Shown here: positions 53,666 through 63,477 of the stretch, in pieces
Position numbering within the stretch: position 1 is the first letter of the stretch
How the letters are laid out: every line of letters starts with the position of its first letter
From: Thiomicrorhabdus sp.
GTDB taxonomy: Bacteria; Pseudomonadota; Gammaproteobacteria; Thiomicrospirales; Thiomicrospiraceae
NCBI RefSeq assembly: GCF_963677875.1
Contig: NZ_OY782570.1
Span: 124,001 to 188,000 of the forward strand
Length of the DNA stretch: 64,000 nucleotides
Reading direction: 5' to 3'
Made by a program: the position numbers and the translations under genes
Notes under the pieces: model-generated
Databases searched by the model: none
What the model was told of the DNA's origin: nothing
Seen by the model: only the letters and a program-made list of their open reading frames with translations

Positions 53666-53722
53666 TGGTATCGAATAGACTTTTAATTGATCGGCAGATT
53701 TTGCCGCTGGCAGGAAAATGAT

Positions 53723-54823
53723 ATGAGCAAGAAAACCTTCCCGTTACTGGTGATGTTACTACTGTCTCTCAGCGTGAACGCTTATGCGGAACGCATTAAG
53801 GATCTGGCCAATGTCGGTGGTGTGAGAACCAACCAGCTGGTCGGCTACGGACTGGTCGTCGGCTTGAACGGTTCAGGTGACAAAACGCCGTTTGCCGAAC
53901 AAAGCTTGCTGAGTATGTTGAATAAGTTCGGTATCCATGTTCCGGCCGGAGTTAAAACCAAATCGAAAAATATTGCCGCCGTAGCTGTTCACGCAGAATT
54001 GCCGGCGTTCGCCAAGTCCGGCCAGAAAATCGATGTGACGGTTTCTTCTCTGGGAAATGCCAAAAGCCTGCGCGGCGGAACCCTGCTGTTGACACCGTTG
54101 AAAGGTGTTGACGGGAATGTGTATGCGCTGAGTCAGGGAAATCTGGTGGTCGGAGGCTTGGATGCGTCCGGAGCCGACGGTTCTAGAATCACCATTAATG
54201 TACCGAGTGTCGGACGTATTCCGGATGGTGCGACGGTCGAGAGAACCGTCAATACCGGGTTCGATCTTGGAAATACCATTCGTTTGAATCTCAAAAACGC
54301 CGACTTTACGACGGCGACCAATCTGGTGAAAGCGATTAATGCCGAGCTCGGTGAAGGAACGGCCAATGCGCTGGATGCCGAGTCGGTTGAAGTACTGGCA
54401 CCCCGGCAACGTAATCAGCGGGTTGCATTCCTGTCGTTTTTGGAAAATCTGGAAGTGACTCCCGGTGAAGAAGCCGCCAAAATTATTGTCAATTCTCGCA
54501 CCGGAACCGTGGTGATCGGTCAGCATGTGACGGTTAGTCCGGCGGCGGTGACGCATGGCGGCTTGACCGTCAAAATTACTGAAGCAGGGCAAATTTCTCA
54601 GCCGAATCCTTTCAGTGGCGGAACGACGGCTTTTCAACCAAATTCATCGGTTGAAGTCGAGCAGGGCGGCGATGGCCGGATGTTTAAATTTCCGGAAGGC
54701 GTTTCTTTGAATGACATCGTTCAGGCGGTAAACAAAGTCGGCGCCGCGCCGGGGGATCTGGTCGCGATTCTTGAAGCCCTCAAACAGGCCGGTGCTTTGA
54801 AAGCAGAACTAATGATTATTTAG
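53723..54823 (+). CDS. flgI: Flagellar P-ring protein FlgI
   Basis: A 366-residue periplasmic ring protein with a signal peptide ([15 protein letters not shown]) and highly conserved blocks: [62 protein letters not shown] and [16 protein letters not shown]. The start at 53723 has AGGAAAA; a TTG at 53687 is less likely. FlgA, encoded 9 kb upstream, assists its assembly. Confidence 0.97.
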   Translation: MSKKTFPLLVMLLLSLSVNAYAERIKDLANVGGVRTNQLVGYGLVVGLNGSGDKTPFAEQSLLSMLNKFGIHVPAGVKTKSKNIAAVAVHAELPAFAKSGQKIDVTVSSLGNAKSLRGGTLLLTPLKGVDGNVYALSQGNLVVGGLDASGADGSRITINVPSVGRIPDGATVERTVNTGFDLGNTIRLNLKNADFTTATNLVKAINAELGEGTANALDAESVEVLAPRQRNQRVAFLSFLENLEVTPGEEAAKIIVNSRTGTVVIGQHVTVSPAAVTHGGLTVKITEAGQISQPNPFSGGTTAFQPNSSVEVEQGGDGRMFKFPEGVSLNDIVQAVNKVGAAPGDLVAILEALKQAGALKAELMII

Positions 54824-54844
54824 AGACGGTTCGGGAGAGCGAAG

Positions 54845-55243
54845 ATGGCAAAGGTGAACGAAGCCCTGCCGGCTTATACCAACTATACAGATCTGCAAGG
54901 ATTTGAAAGTTTGAAAGGTCAGGCCAGACAGGATCAGCAACAGGCTCTAAAACCGGTTGCGGAACAGTTTGAAGCTCTGTTTTTACAGCAGGTGCTAAAG
55001 GCAGCTCGCCAGGTGAAATTCGACGACGGTTTTCTGAACGGCGGCCAGACCGATTTTTATCAGGACTGGTTTGATAAACAGCTGGCTCAGGATCTGGCGA
55101 CTAAAGGCTCGATCGGTTTGGCCGATAAATTAGTGGAACAATTAAGCCCGGCCATTCCGGCGGCGCAGGAACCAAACACTGACGACGAAGCGATGCAGAC
55201 AACACAGAAAGCGTTGACTTTACGTGCGTTGGGATTAGGCTAG
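54845..55243 (+). CDS. flgJ: Rod-cap protein FlgJ, single-domain form
   Basis: A 132-residue protein with only the rod-binding domain (VAEQFEALFLQQVLKAARQV, QDWFDKQLAQDLATKGSIGL). E. coli FlgJ (313 residues) also has a C-terminal peptidoglycan hydrolase domain, which is missing here. The gene ends cleanly with a stop and is followed by flgK after 40 bases, so this is a natural short form and not a break. A murein transglycosylase encoded after flgL may supply the missing activity. Confidence 0.93.
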   Translation: MAKVNEALPAYTNYTDLQGFESLKGQARQDQQQALKPVAEQFEALFLQQVLKAARQVKFDDGFLNGGQTDFYQDWFDKQLAQDLATKGSIGLADKLVEQLSPAIPAAQEPNTDDEAMQTTQKALTLRALGLG

Positions 55244-55283
55244 ACAGTATCCGCTCCAAAACGGGATCAAATAGGACGAACTC

Positions 55284-57137
55284 ATGGCAGACATGTTAAC
55301 CATCGGTAGTGTTGCAACCAATACCTTTAAAAAAGCTTTGGACGTAACCAGTCATAACGTTGCAAACCTCGAGACGGAAGGTTATAGCCGTCAAAGGGCG
55401 GAAATCAGCAGTAACACGCCGAATGTGGTGGGTTCTTCTTTTCTCGGTGGCGGTTCGACGGTGGATTCGATCGCTCGGATTCATGCCGATTATATCCAGT
55501 CTCAACTCAACAGCAGTCAGTCGCTGGTTTCCCGTTACGATACTCAGACGCAGCTGGCCCAGCAGGTCGAAGGGGTGATTTCCAGTAATGATGAGGGCAT
55601 CCAGGCGTTTATGCAGCAGTTTTTCGAAGCGGTGCAGACGGTTGCCAATAATCCGACCTCCGAATCCGGCCGTCAGTCTATGCTGGATGAAGCCAGCAGT
55701 CTGGAGAGTCACATCGGAAACCTTGCGGCAGTTTTGCAGGAAACCCATAGTCAGGTCAACGATTACGTTGCTGATCTGGCAGGTGCCGTGAATGAGCGGC
55801 TTGAATCGATTCAGGCGATCAGTCAGCAGGTAATGCGCGCTCAGGCGAGCGGCCAGACAACGCCGAATGATCTGCTTGATCAGCGAGATCAGGCGATACT
55901 AGAACTCAGTCAGTACATTGACATTCAAGTTTACGAGCAGGAAGACGGCAGTATCGATATCCATACCGGTAACGGCCGCCTCCCTTTATTGAGTGACAAT
56001 ACCCTGAGCCGTCTCGAAGTCGGTTCGAGTGAATACAGCGACGAAAATCGTCAGGAAATTTATATGACTATCGGAGGGCAGCGCCGAGAGATCAGTGATC
56101 AGATCAGCGGTGGTCAGCTTGGCGGCGTTCTGGATTTTCGAAGCAATATGCTTGATCAGGCGGAAAACGATCTCGGCCTGATGTTGAATGGTCTGGTGGC
56201 GGCAACCAATTGGCAAAACTATCAAGGTTACGATGCCAACGGTGATGCCGGCGGAAATTTTTTTACTCCTTTAAACATGAGTGCGCTGGATAACGCTTCC
56301 AATTCGGGAACGGTATCCGGAACGCAGATTTCGGTCAGCTTCAACCCGAATGCCGGTGTGTCGGAGCCGCCTTACAGCGGTAGCGGCGTGAATGCACAAC
56401 CGGCAACTTACGGCGATAAGCAGGCTTATTTCGAAAACGCTCTGTCACAGATAGGCCAGCTTGAAGCGAAAGAGTATGAGTTACGCTATAACGCCGCGAC
56501 GGACGCTTTTGATTTCTATGATTACAAAACTCAGGCTCCGATTGTTGACACGTCTGGCAACCCGGTTTCGGTAGCCCGAGGCAGTAGCGCCAATGTTGAC
56601 GGTTTGAATTTCGATTTCAGTTCGGTAACCACGGCGCCGGCAGACAATGACCGTTTTCTGGTTCAGCCTAACAAAGAAATTTTGGATAACTTTGCACTGG
56701 AGATGAACGATACCGATCTGATTGCCGCACGGGGACAGAGTTCGCTTGACAGTAATAATGACGGTTCTCTGGACGATGAAGTTCCGGCCGCTGCGGGAGA
56801 TGGCGACAATGTCAATATTGCCAATCTGGCGGGACTGCAGTCAAGAAACCTGCTTTTGGCCGATAACAGTGGTCGGGCATCGGAAACGCTTCTGGGAGGC
56901 TATTCACTGATGGTGACGCATGCCGGTTCCTATGTGAACAGTTCCGATATTCAGTTGACTGCTCAGGAGAGTGTGCTGGCGCAATTGACAGAGCAGAGAG
57001 ATTCAATTTCCGGCGTCAGCCTGGACGAAGAAGCTGCGAACCTGTTGCGCTTCCAACAGGCTTACGAAGCGGCGGCACAGATTATTTCGACATCGCAGTC
57101 TCTGTTTCAGACCCTGCTGGGTGCGGTAAAAGGATAG
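55284..57137 (+). CDS. flgK: Hook-filament junction protein FlgK
   Basis: A 617-residue hook-associated protein 1. N-terminal block NTFKKALDVTSHNVANLETE and GYSRQRAEI, QMQQFF-like segment IQAFMQQFFEAVQTVANNP, NDLLDQRDQAILELSQYI, and the C-terminus VSLDEEAANLLRFQQAYEAA with IISTSQSLFQTLL. Its chaperone is FlgN. Confidence 0.96.
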   Translation: MADMLTIGSVATNTFKKALDVTSHNVANLETEGYSRQRAEISSNTPNVVGSSFLGGGSTVDSIARIHADYIQSQLNSSQSLVSRYDTQTQLAQQVEGVISSNDEGIQAFMQQFFEAVQTVANNPTSESGRQSMLDEASSLESHIGNLAAVLQETHSQVNDYVADLAGAVNERLESIQAISQQVMRAQASGQTTPNDLLDQRDQAILELSQYIDIQVYEQEDGSIDIHTGNGRLPLLSDNTLSRLEVGSSEYSDENRQEIYMTIGGQRREISDQISGGQLGGVLDFRSNMLDQAENDLGLMLNGLVAATNWQNYQGYDANGDAGGNFFTPLNMSALDNASNSGTVSGTQISVSFNPNAGVSEPPYSGSGVNAQPATYGDKQAYFENALSQIGQLEAKEYELRYNAATDAFDFYDYKTQAPIVDTSGNPVSVARGSSANVDGLNFDFSSVTTAPADNDRFLVQPNKEILDNFALEMNDTDLIAARGQSSLDSNNDGSLDDEVPAAAGDGDNVNIANLAGLQSRNLLLADNSGRASETLLGGYSLMVTHAGSYVNSSDIQLTAQESVLAQLTEQRDSISGVSLDEEAANLLRFQQAYEAAAQIISTSQSLFQTLLGAVKG

Positions 57138-57141
57138 GTTT

Positions 57142-58146
57142 ATGAGAATTTCAAGCAATCAATTCTACAGTCAGGGTGTCAGCTCGATTCAGAAACATCA
57201 GGAAGAAATTCTGAACTTGCAGCTGCAGTTGAGTACCGGTAAGCGAGTCAATAATGCCAGTGACGACCCGGTTGCGACGTCGCAGATTCATGCGCTGAAA
57301 AATACCATGGCAATGATTGATCAGTATGCGGAAAATGGTAGTTATGCTCAGACTCAGTTGGAGCAGGAAGAGACTGCCATCAGCGATATTACCGATTCTT
57401 TGCAAAGAGCCCGGGTGCTTGCGGTACAGATGTCCAGCGGAACCTACAATGCCGAGAATCGTCAAGCCGCGGCCGAAGAAGTCGGTCAGTTGATCGATCA
57501 GGTCAAAAGCATGATGAACTACACAACGTCCGAAGGGGAAAAACTGTTCGCCGGCAGTAGTGTGAAAGCCGATTCGGTATTTGTTGAAGATCCGACGAAT
57601 CCGGGCTACTACGCTTATATCGGTAGCGATAATCTGATCGGAGAAGCAGAATACGATCCTCAGGCGAATTATGGCGCGCGGTTTGTGCAAATCGGTTTCG
57701 ACAACGACAATGTGGTTAAGCCGGACGATAACGGTGATTCCAGTCGGGTTCGAACCACCGATAACGGTGCCAAGGTGTTTAAGGTGGACGGAGATTCCTT
57801 ACCGGCGGGGGTGGATAAAAACGTTTTGAATGTTCTGGTTGAATTTCAGAACCAGCTGGTCGCCGGAACGGCACCCAGCGACAGCGTGATTGATGATATC
57901 GATTCGTCAATTCAGCAGTTGTCGGTCGTATTGACTGAAGTCGGCGGGCGCCAGAATCGCATCGAGTCGCAATCCAATGCCGGAGAGTCTTTTAAACTCA
58001 GTCTCGAAGAACGACGCCAGACTCTGGAGGATGTGGATGAAGTTCAGGGTATTACCGATTTGACTCAGACGCAAAACGCTCTGGAAATGGCGCAATTGAT
58101 TTTTACCAGAGTGCAGAACCTCAGTCTGTTTAATTATCTGAAGTAA
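57142..58146 (+). CDS. flgL: Hook-filament junction protein FlgL
   Basis: A 334-residue flagellin-like hook-associated protein 3. N-terminal LQLQLSTGKRVNNASDDPVA and TSQIHALKNTMAMIDQY, and a C-terminal helix NALEMAQLIFTRVQNLSLFN. It starts four bases after flgK. Confidence 0.96.
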   Translation: MRISSNQFYSQGVSSIQKHQEEILNLQLQLSTGKRVNNASDDPVATSQIHALKNTMAMIDQYAENGSYAQTQLEQEETAISDITDSLQRARVLAVQMSSGTYNAENRQAAAEEVGQLIDQVKSMMNYTTSEGEKLFAGSSVKADSVFVEDPTNPGYYAYIGSDNLIGEAEYDPQANYGARFVQIGFDNDNVVKPDDNGDSSRVRTTDNGAKVFKVDGDSLPAGVDKNVLNVLVEFQNQLVAGTAPSDSVIDDIDSSIQQLSVVLTEVGGRQNRIESQSNAGESFKLSLEERRQTLEDVDEVQGITDLTQTQNALEMAQLIFTRVQNLSLFNYLK

Positions 58147-58173
58147 AACGTCGCAAAATGGACGGAGCTGTGG

Positions 58174-59538
58174 ATGGGATCGTCTCGTTTGAAAAATCTG
58201 GCTGTCGCGGGTCTGCTGGGAATATGCGGCGCCCTGTTTGTTGTGAGTGACTGGCTGGCGAAAACGCCGCAGATTCTAAGTGAAATGTCATCTGATCCGC
58301 TTGGCGCGACTGCTTCGGCTGGCGTAAAAAAGACTGTTTTTTTCGAAGGTAACACGGCTCGTCAGGTTGAAAAGAACTTTGAAGCGATCAAACCACTTTC
58401 TTCTGCTCAACGATCGATTCATCCTGCGCCCGAGTCGGAAAAAGCTCCGGCGGCAATTCCTGCCGCGACGGAGGTTAGTGTGTTGCCGTCAGCGGCTCAA
58501 GCCGTTTCTTCCGGTTCGGATTCTCCGGTATTTTTGCCTGTAAAGCACCTTGCTGAACAGGATTCGCCATCTTTGAATTCACCGCCTGTTTCGGGCGGGG
58601 TTATTGCTTCGTCGGGAAAACAACAAGCTTTCGTCAGATGGCGTGAAGTCGATCAAGGGGAAAATACTTCGCGCGCTTCTCGTCATTACCTTGAAATCGT
58701 TTTGCCAGGCACTTTAGCCAGCAAGGGAAACTTTGTGCGTGCTGTCAGCCGGGTTCTATTAAGCAGATCGTCCCCTCTGAAAATCGCTCCGCTGGCGCGT
58801 GAGCCTCTGGATTTATCGGAAGAACCTTTTCTCTTGGGATGGGTGAAAGATGCCGTCGGCCGGGATATTCGTTATCCGGCTCAGGCCAGTGCCTATGCCC
58901 GATACCTTCTGGAAAAAACACCACCGAAATATGATGACCAATCTCAATATTTGAGCTTGAAGATTCCGCTGGATACCAGCGAGTTGCCGAATAAGGCACG
59001 CCCTTTTCGTGAATGGGTGAAGCGTTTTTCGGATCAGTTTTTGATTCCGCAGGCGCTGATTTATGCCGTAATGGAAGTGGAAAGCGGTTTTAACGTGCGC
59101 GCTGTCAGCCGAAGCAATGCATTGGGGTTGATGCAGATTAAAGCCGATGCGGCCGGTCGGGATGTCTATCATCTGATCGACCGGCGCAAAGGAAAACCCA
59201 GTCATGGCGAACTCTTTAATCCGCAGGCCAATATCCGTATGGGAACGGCGTATCTGAGCCTGTTGCAAAATCACTATCTGAAACAGATTCATCAGCCGAA
59301 AGTCCGTGAGTTGGTGGCCATTGCAGCCTACAACGGCGGCTTATCGGCAGCTTTGGCTTTGTTCGGGAAAACTGAAGAAGAGGCCATCGAGCGATTGAAC
59401 CGTCTATCCCAGCGTCAGATTTACCGTACATTGCGTTTCAGCCATCCTGCCGAAGAAACCCGCGGTTATATTCATAAGGTGCTGCAGGCGAAGAATCGTT
59501 ACCAGCGCTGGCTGAAAAACGACGAAATTCGCGTGTAA
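58174..59538 (+). CDS. MltC-like lytic murein transglycosylase after flgL
   Basis: A 454-residue protein with an N-terminal membrane segment (NLAVAGLLGICGALFVVSDW), a long Ser/Pro/Ala-rich linker (about 60-160), a middle domain (LEIVLPGTLASKGNFVRAVS) similar in place to the MltC N-domain, and a C-terminal SLT domain with catalytic Glu in LIYAVMEVESGFNVRAVSR, then SNALGLMQIKADAAGRDVY and VAIAAYNGGLSAAL. It lacks a lipobox. It lies 27 bases after flgL, so it is likely flagellar and could open the cell wall for the rod, replacing the FlgJ hydrolase domain that is missing. The housekeeping role of MltC is the alternative. Confidence 0.85.
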   Translation: MGSSRLKNLAVAGLLGICGALFVVSDWLAKTPQILSEMSSDPLGATASAGVKKTVFFEGNTARQVEKNFEAIKPLSSAQRSIHPAPESEKAPAAIPAATEVSVLPSAAQAVSSGSDSPVFLPVKHLAEQDSPSLNSPPVSGGVIASSGKQQAFVRWREVDQGENTSRASRHYLEIVLPGTLASKGNFVRAVSRVLLSRSSPLKIAPLAREPLDLSEEPFLLGWVKDAVGRDIRYPAQASAYARYLLEKTPPKYDDQSQYLSLKIPLDTSELPNKARPFREWVKRFSDQFLIPQALIYAVMEVESGFNVRAVSRSNALGLMQIKADAAGRDVYHLIDRRKGKPSHGELFNPQANIRMGTAYLSLLQNHYLKQIHQPKVRELVAIAAYNGGLSAALALFGKTEEEAIERLNRLSQRQIYRTLRFSHPAEETRGYIHKVLQAKNRYQRWLKNDEIRV

Positions 59539-59644
59539 AAGACCCCTTTGCTGCACTTTTGTTCTTCCGTTTGCGATAAACCCGATCATTTGCGACAAAA
59601 TTGCTTTTCTGCGCTTGCAGGCGTGCGAGCTTTAACGTACCTTA

Positions 59645-59660
59645 TGGGATGCATGTTGCG
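59645..59660 (+). promoter_or_regulatory. Sigma-54-type promoter for the legionaminic acid genes
   Basis: TGGGAT-GCATG-TTGCG, with GG-N10-GC. The -24 element has G where C is usual, so it is weaker than the flagellar ones. Predicted start near 59671; legB ATG at 59691. Confidence 0.55.
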
Positions 59661-59690
59661 TCTTGAAAAATACTGCCTTCGGGAGCATCC

Positions 59691-60704
59691 ATGAAGCAAA
59701 TTAATTATCGGGATTTCTGGCGGGGTAAAAAAGTCCTTGTGACCGGAGCCGATGGCTTTATCGGTTCGCATCTGGTCGAATCGCTGGCCGAAGCCGGTGC
59801 GGAAGTTCGCGCACTGGTGTTGTATAACTCCTTTAACAGCTGGGGATGGCTGGATCAGTCACCCTGGGCCGAGCAAATTGAAGTTTTGTCGGGAGATATC
59901 CGTGATCCGTTTTTGTGCCGCAAGGCGACGGAAGGGTGTCATACCGTTTTTCATCTGGCCGCGTTGATTGCCATCCCGTATTCTTATCAGGCACCGGCTT
60001 CGTATGTCGAAACCAATGTACAGGGCACCTTGAACATCGCTCAGGCCTGTCTTGATAACGGCGTGCAGCGTTTAATGCATACTTCGACTTCCGAAGTATA
60101 CGGAACTGCTCAATATGTACCCATCGACGAAGCGCATCCTGTGCAACCGCAGTCACCTTACAGCGCCAGTAAAATCGGTGCCGACTCAATGGCAATGAGC
60201 TATTTCAATGCCTTTGAACTGCCGGTTTGCATTGCCAGGCCGTTCAATACCTACGGCCCGCGTCAATCAGCTCGGGCAGTGATTCCGACGATCATTACCC
60301 AGATTGCACAGGGCATGCAGGAAATTCGGCTGGGCGATACGTCGCCGACCCGCGATTTTAATTATGTGCTTGATACCTGCCGCGGAATGATGGCAATTGC
60401 CGCTGCGGAAGCAACCGTTGGGCAAACGGTCAATATCGGTTCGAATTTTGAAATTTCCGTACAGGACACTTTGTTGCTGATTAAGGAGCTGATGGGCAGC
60501 GAGGTTGAATTTGTGCAGGATTCGCAACGTCTGCGACCAAAGGATTCCGAAGTGTTTCGTTTATGGTGCGATAACGGTCTGATTCGAGAGCTGACCGGAT
60601 TCGAACCTGAATTTGATTTACGTCGCGGGTTGCAGAAGACCATCGACTGGTTCAGCGATCCGCGCAATCTGCAGCGTTATAAGGCGGGGCAATACAATGT
60701 CTAA
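59691..60704 (+). CDS. legB: NAD-dependent 4,6-dehydratase LegB
   Basis: A 337-residue extended SDR sugar nucleotide dehydratase. Rossmann motif VTGADGFIGSHLVE, the LegB-type segment LYNSFNSWGWLDQSPW, catalytic STSEVYG and YSASK with Tyr/Lys, and ARPFNTYGPRQSARA. It would act on a GlcNAc nucleotide in the first step of legionaminic acid synthesis. First gene of the cluster; overlaps legC by eight bases. Confidence 0.9.
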   Translation: MKQINYRDFWRGKKVLVTGADGFIGSHLVESLAEAGAEVRALVLYNSFNSWGWLDQSPWAEQIEVLSGDIRDPFLCRKATEGCHTVFHLAALIAIPYSYQAPASYVETNVQGTLNIAQACLDNGVQRLMHTSTSEVYGTAQYVPIDEAHPVQPQSPYSASKIGADSMAMSYFNAFELPVCIARPFNTYGPRQSARAVIPTIITQIAQGMQEIRLGDTSPTRDFNYVLDTCRGMMAIAAAEATVGQTVNIGSNFEISVQDTLLLIKELMGSEVEFVQDSQRLRPKDSEVFRLWCDNGLIRELTGFEPEFDLRRGLQKTIDWFSDPRNLQRYKAGQYNV

Positions 60705-61854
60705 TAAGGTTTACGACGAAATCATCGCGTTTATCCGCGAGCATTACCAGACGAACGAAGCGATTGCTTTGCATGCACCCTGTCTGGGGCAGACGGAAAA
60801 AAAGATGCTTCTTGATTGCATCGACTCGACGTTTGTCTCTTCGGTCGGCAAATACGTTGACCAGCTGGAGAAGCAAGTCGCGGCCTACTGCGGTGCCAAG
60901 CATGCGGTTGCGGTGACCAACGGAACCCTTGGGTTGTATTTAGGGCTGCGGCTTCTCGGAGTTCGCCCCGGCGATCTGGTTCTGACACAATCCCTGACAT
61001 TTGTTGCGACCCTGAACGCCATTAAAATGCATCACGCAGAACCTTATCTGCTTGATGTCGATGAAACCTATTTGGGCTTGTCGGCGGAGAAGCTGGCCCA
61101 TTTTCTGGAAACCGAAACCCGTGAAGAGGACGGTGAGCGGATTCATATTGCCAGCGGTAAACCGGTTAGGGTATGCATGCCGATGCATACACTCGGATTT
61201 CCTGCGGAGATCGACACGATCTGCAAAGTCTGTCGTCAATACGGGATTGCAGTATTGGAAGATGCGGCCGAGGCGCTTGGGAGTCGTTACCAGGATCGAC
61301 ACCTTGGAACCTTTGGCGACATCGGGGTGATCAGTTTCAACGGTAATAAAGTGATTACCACAGGCGGGGGCGGTATGCTGTTGACCGATTCGGATCAGCT
61401 GGCCCATATGGCTCGGCACCTCAGCACTACAGCTAAAATTTCGCACGACTGGTTATTCGAACACGATGAAGCGGCTTACAATCTGCGCATGCCGAATCTG
61501 AATGCGGCGCTGGGTCTGGCTCAATTGGCGAAACTGCCGGATTTTCTCAGAGACAAACGCCTCCTGGCATCCGAATATCAACACCTTTGTCAGGATTTTG
61601 CAGAGCTGGATTGCCTGCCGGCGCCTCCGAACAGTCAACCGAATTTCTGGCTGAATGCATTGCGCTTTTCAACGCAGGCGGAACGTGACGAATTTCTGCA
61701 ATATACCAACAAACGTTCAATTCAGACCCGTCCTCTATGGACGCCGATGCATCTTCTGAAACCTTATCAATCAACCTTGCGAGACCATCTTCCGGTAACG
61801 GAACAGCTGGCAGAACAGATTGTGAATCTGCCGAGCGGAGTCCGCTGTGTCTGA
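60697..61854 (+). CDS. legC: PLP-dependent sugar aminotransferase LegC
   Basis: A 385-residue DegT/DnrJ/EryC1-type aminotransferase. PLP segments: VAVTNGTLGLYLGLRLLGVR, VLEDAAEALGSRYQDRHLGT, and the Schiff-base Lys in SFNGNKVITTGGGGML. It puts the amino group on C4 of the keto-sugar made by LegB. The start at 60697 is chosen; the upstream in-frame start at 60613 lies deep inside legB. It overlaps the next gene by eight bases. Confidence 0.92.
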   Translation: MSNKVYDEIIAFIREHYQTNEAIALHAPCLGQTEKKMLLDCIDSTFVSSVGKYVDQLEKQVAAYCGAKHAVAVTNGTLGLYLGLRLLGVRPGDLVLTQSLTFVATLNAIKMHHAEPYLLDVDETYLGLSAEKLAHFLETETREEDGERIHIASGKPVRVCMPMHTLGFPAEIDTICKVCRQYGIAVLEDAAEALGSRYQDRHLGTFGDIGVISFNGNKVITTGGGGMLLTDSDQLAHMARHLSTTAKISHDWLFEHDEAAYNLRMPNLNAALGLAQLAKLPDFLRDKRLLASEYQHLCQDFAELDCLPAPPNSQPNFWLNALRFSTQAERDEFLQYTNKRSIQTRPLWTPMHLLKPYQSTLRDHLPVTEQLAEQIVNLPSGVRCV

Positions 61855-62479
61855 GGAGAAAATCCCTCTGCTGCTGATCGGCGGCGGCGGTCACTGCCGC
61901 AGCTGCATCGATGTCATAGAGGCGGAGGGCCGGTTTCGAATTGTCGGGATCGTCGAGGCGGATGCCCGTGCGGCGTTCGATCAGGGGGATTACCCGCTGG
62001 TCGGCTACGATGCCGATCTGCCCGATCTGGTGAAACAGACGCCACACTGTCTGATTTGCATCGGACAGCTCAAGAGCGCGGAGATTCGTCGTCGTTTGCA
62101 ACAGCGTTTGCAGGCATTGGGGGCGATTTTTCCGGTTATCGTGTCACCCTACGCTTATGTGTCTCCGAAAGCAGAAATCGGTGCCGGGAGCATCGTCATG
62201 CATCATGCGCTTCTTAATGCCAATACCCGGGTTGGCGAACATTGCATTATTAACTCCAAAGTCTTACTGGAACATGACAGCGTTATCGGTGATCAAGTGC
62301 ATCTGGCAACCGGTGCTTTGGTAAATGGTGCCGTGGAAGTCGGCTCGGGGTGTCTGATTGGCAGTGGTGCCGTGATCAAGCAGGGATGTCGCATTGCCGC
62401 CGATACCGTTGTCGGTGCCGGCGCATTGGTTCTCGTTTCGCTGGAGAAGAGTGGAACCTATACGGGAGTGTGCAAATGA
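61847..62479 (+). CDS. legH: Sugar N-acetyltransferase LegH/NeuD-like
   Basis: A 210-residue acyltransferase: an N-terminal Rossmann-like part (LLLIGGGGHCRSCIDVIE) and a C-terminal left-handed beta-helix of hexapeptide repeats (AEIGAGSIVMHHALLNANTR, GEHCIINSKVLLEHD, GSGCLIGSGAVIKQG). It would acetylate the C4 amino sugar. Start is a GTG at 61847. Its stop overlaps legI (ATGA). Confidence 0.88.
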   Translation: MSEEKIPLLLIGGGGHCRSCIDVIEAEGRFRIVGIVEADARAAFDQGDYPLVGYDADLPDLVKQTPHCLICIGQLKSAEIRRRLQQRLQALGAIFPVIVSPYAYVSPKAEIGAGSIVMHHALLNANTRVGEHCIINSKVLLEHDSVIGDQVHLATGALVNGAVEVGSGCLIGSGAVIKQGCRIAADTVVGAGALVLVSLEKSGTYTGVCK

Positions 62480-63477
62480 AGGTGTTTATTATTGCCGAAG
62501 CCGGAGTCAATCATAACGGTGATTTGCAGCAGGCTCTGGCACTGGTGGATGCCGCGGTCGCTGCGGGAGCCGATGCGGTAAAGTTTCAGACCTTCGATAC
62601 CGACGAGGTGGTGACCGAATCGGCCAGACAGGCGAAATATCAGCGAGAGAACAGCGGGACGGCCGAGACGCAGTATGCAATGCTCAAGCGCTTGGAATTG
62701 CCGGCAAAAGCGCATGTGACTTTGATGGATTACTGTCACGCGAAAGGGATTGAGTTCATGTCGACGCCGTTTGACGGTAACAGCATTGATTTGCTGCATA
62801 ACCTTGGCATGAAGCGCTGGAAGATTCCTTCCGGCGAATTGCTCTCCGTACCGTATCTGCGCCACATTGCACGTTTTAACCAGCCAACGATTCTCTCCAC
62901 TGGAATGGGAGATCTGGAAGAAGTCGCCTTTGCAGTGCATACGCTTCTGGAAGGCGGGCTGGAAAAAAGCAATTTGACAATTCTTCACGCGAATACCGCT
63001 TACCCGACCCCCTACAAGGACGTAAATCTTAAAGCGATGCTGACCTTGAAGGAAACTTTTGAAGTCAAGGTCGGATTGTCGGATCACAGTCTGGGGATTG
63101 AAGTACCGATTGCGGCGGCGGCTATGGGGGCGAAAATCATTGAAAAACACTTTACGCTGGATCGGAATATCCCCGGGCCGGATCATGCCGCCAGTCTCGA
63201 ACCGCAGGAATTAAAACAGATGGTTTCTTCGATTCGTCATATTGAGCAGGCGCTGGGATCGGGTGAAAAAATCCTCACCGATTCCGAAGCGGAAAATTTA
63301 AAGGTGGCAAGAAAGCGGATTGTTGCCCGGCGTATGATCGAGAAAGGCGAAGTATTCAGCCCGGTGAATCTGACTTTGAAACGCAGTAATCGGGGCCGCT
63401 TTGCCCGTGAATGGGATCGGGTTGTCGGCAGTTATGCCGAACGGGACTATGCCGAGGGCGAAGCGATTGAATCATAA
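62476..63477 (+). CDS. legI: N,N'-diacetyllegionaminate synthase LegI/NeuB-like
   Basis: A 333-residue PEP-condensing nonulosonate synthase. TIM-barrel motifs IAEAGVNHNGDLQQAL, AVKFQTFDTDEVVT, FMSTPFDGNSIDLL, KIPSGELLSVPYL, GLSDHSLGIEVPIAA, IIEKHFTLDRNIPGPDH, and a C-terminal SAF (antifreeze-like) domain (VARRMIEKGEVFSPVNLTLK). The start at 62476 overlaps the legH stop; upstream in-frame starts lie in legH. Confidence 0.94.
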   Translation: MKVFIIAEAGVNHNGDLQQALALVDAAVAAGADAVKFQTFDTDEVVTESARQAKYQRENSGTAETQYAMLKRLELPAKAHVTLMDYCHAKGIEFMSTPFDGNSIDLLHNLGMKRWKIPSGELLSVPYLRHIARFNQPTILSTGMGDLEEVAFAVHTLLEGGLEKSNLTILHANTAYPTPYKDVNLKAMLTLKETFEVKVGLSDHSLGIEVPIAAAAMGAKIIEKHFTLDRNIPGPDHAASLEPQELKQMVSSIRHIEQALGSGEKILTDSEAENLKVARKRIVARRMIEKGEVFSPVNLTLKRSNRGRFAREWDRVVGSYAERDYAEGEAIES

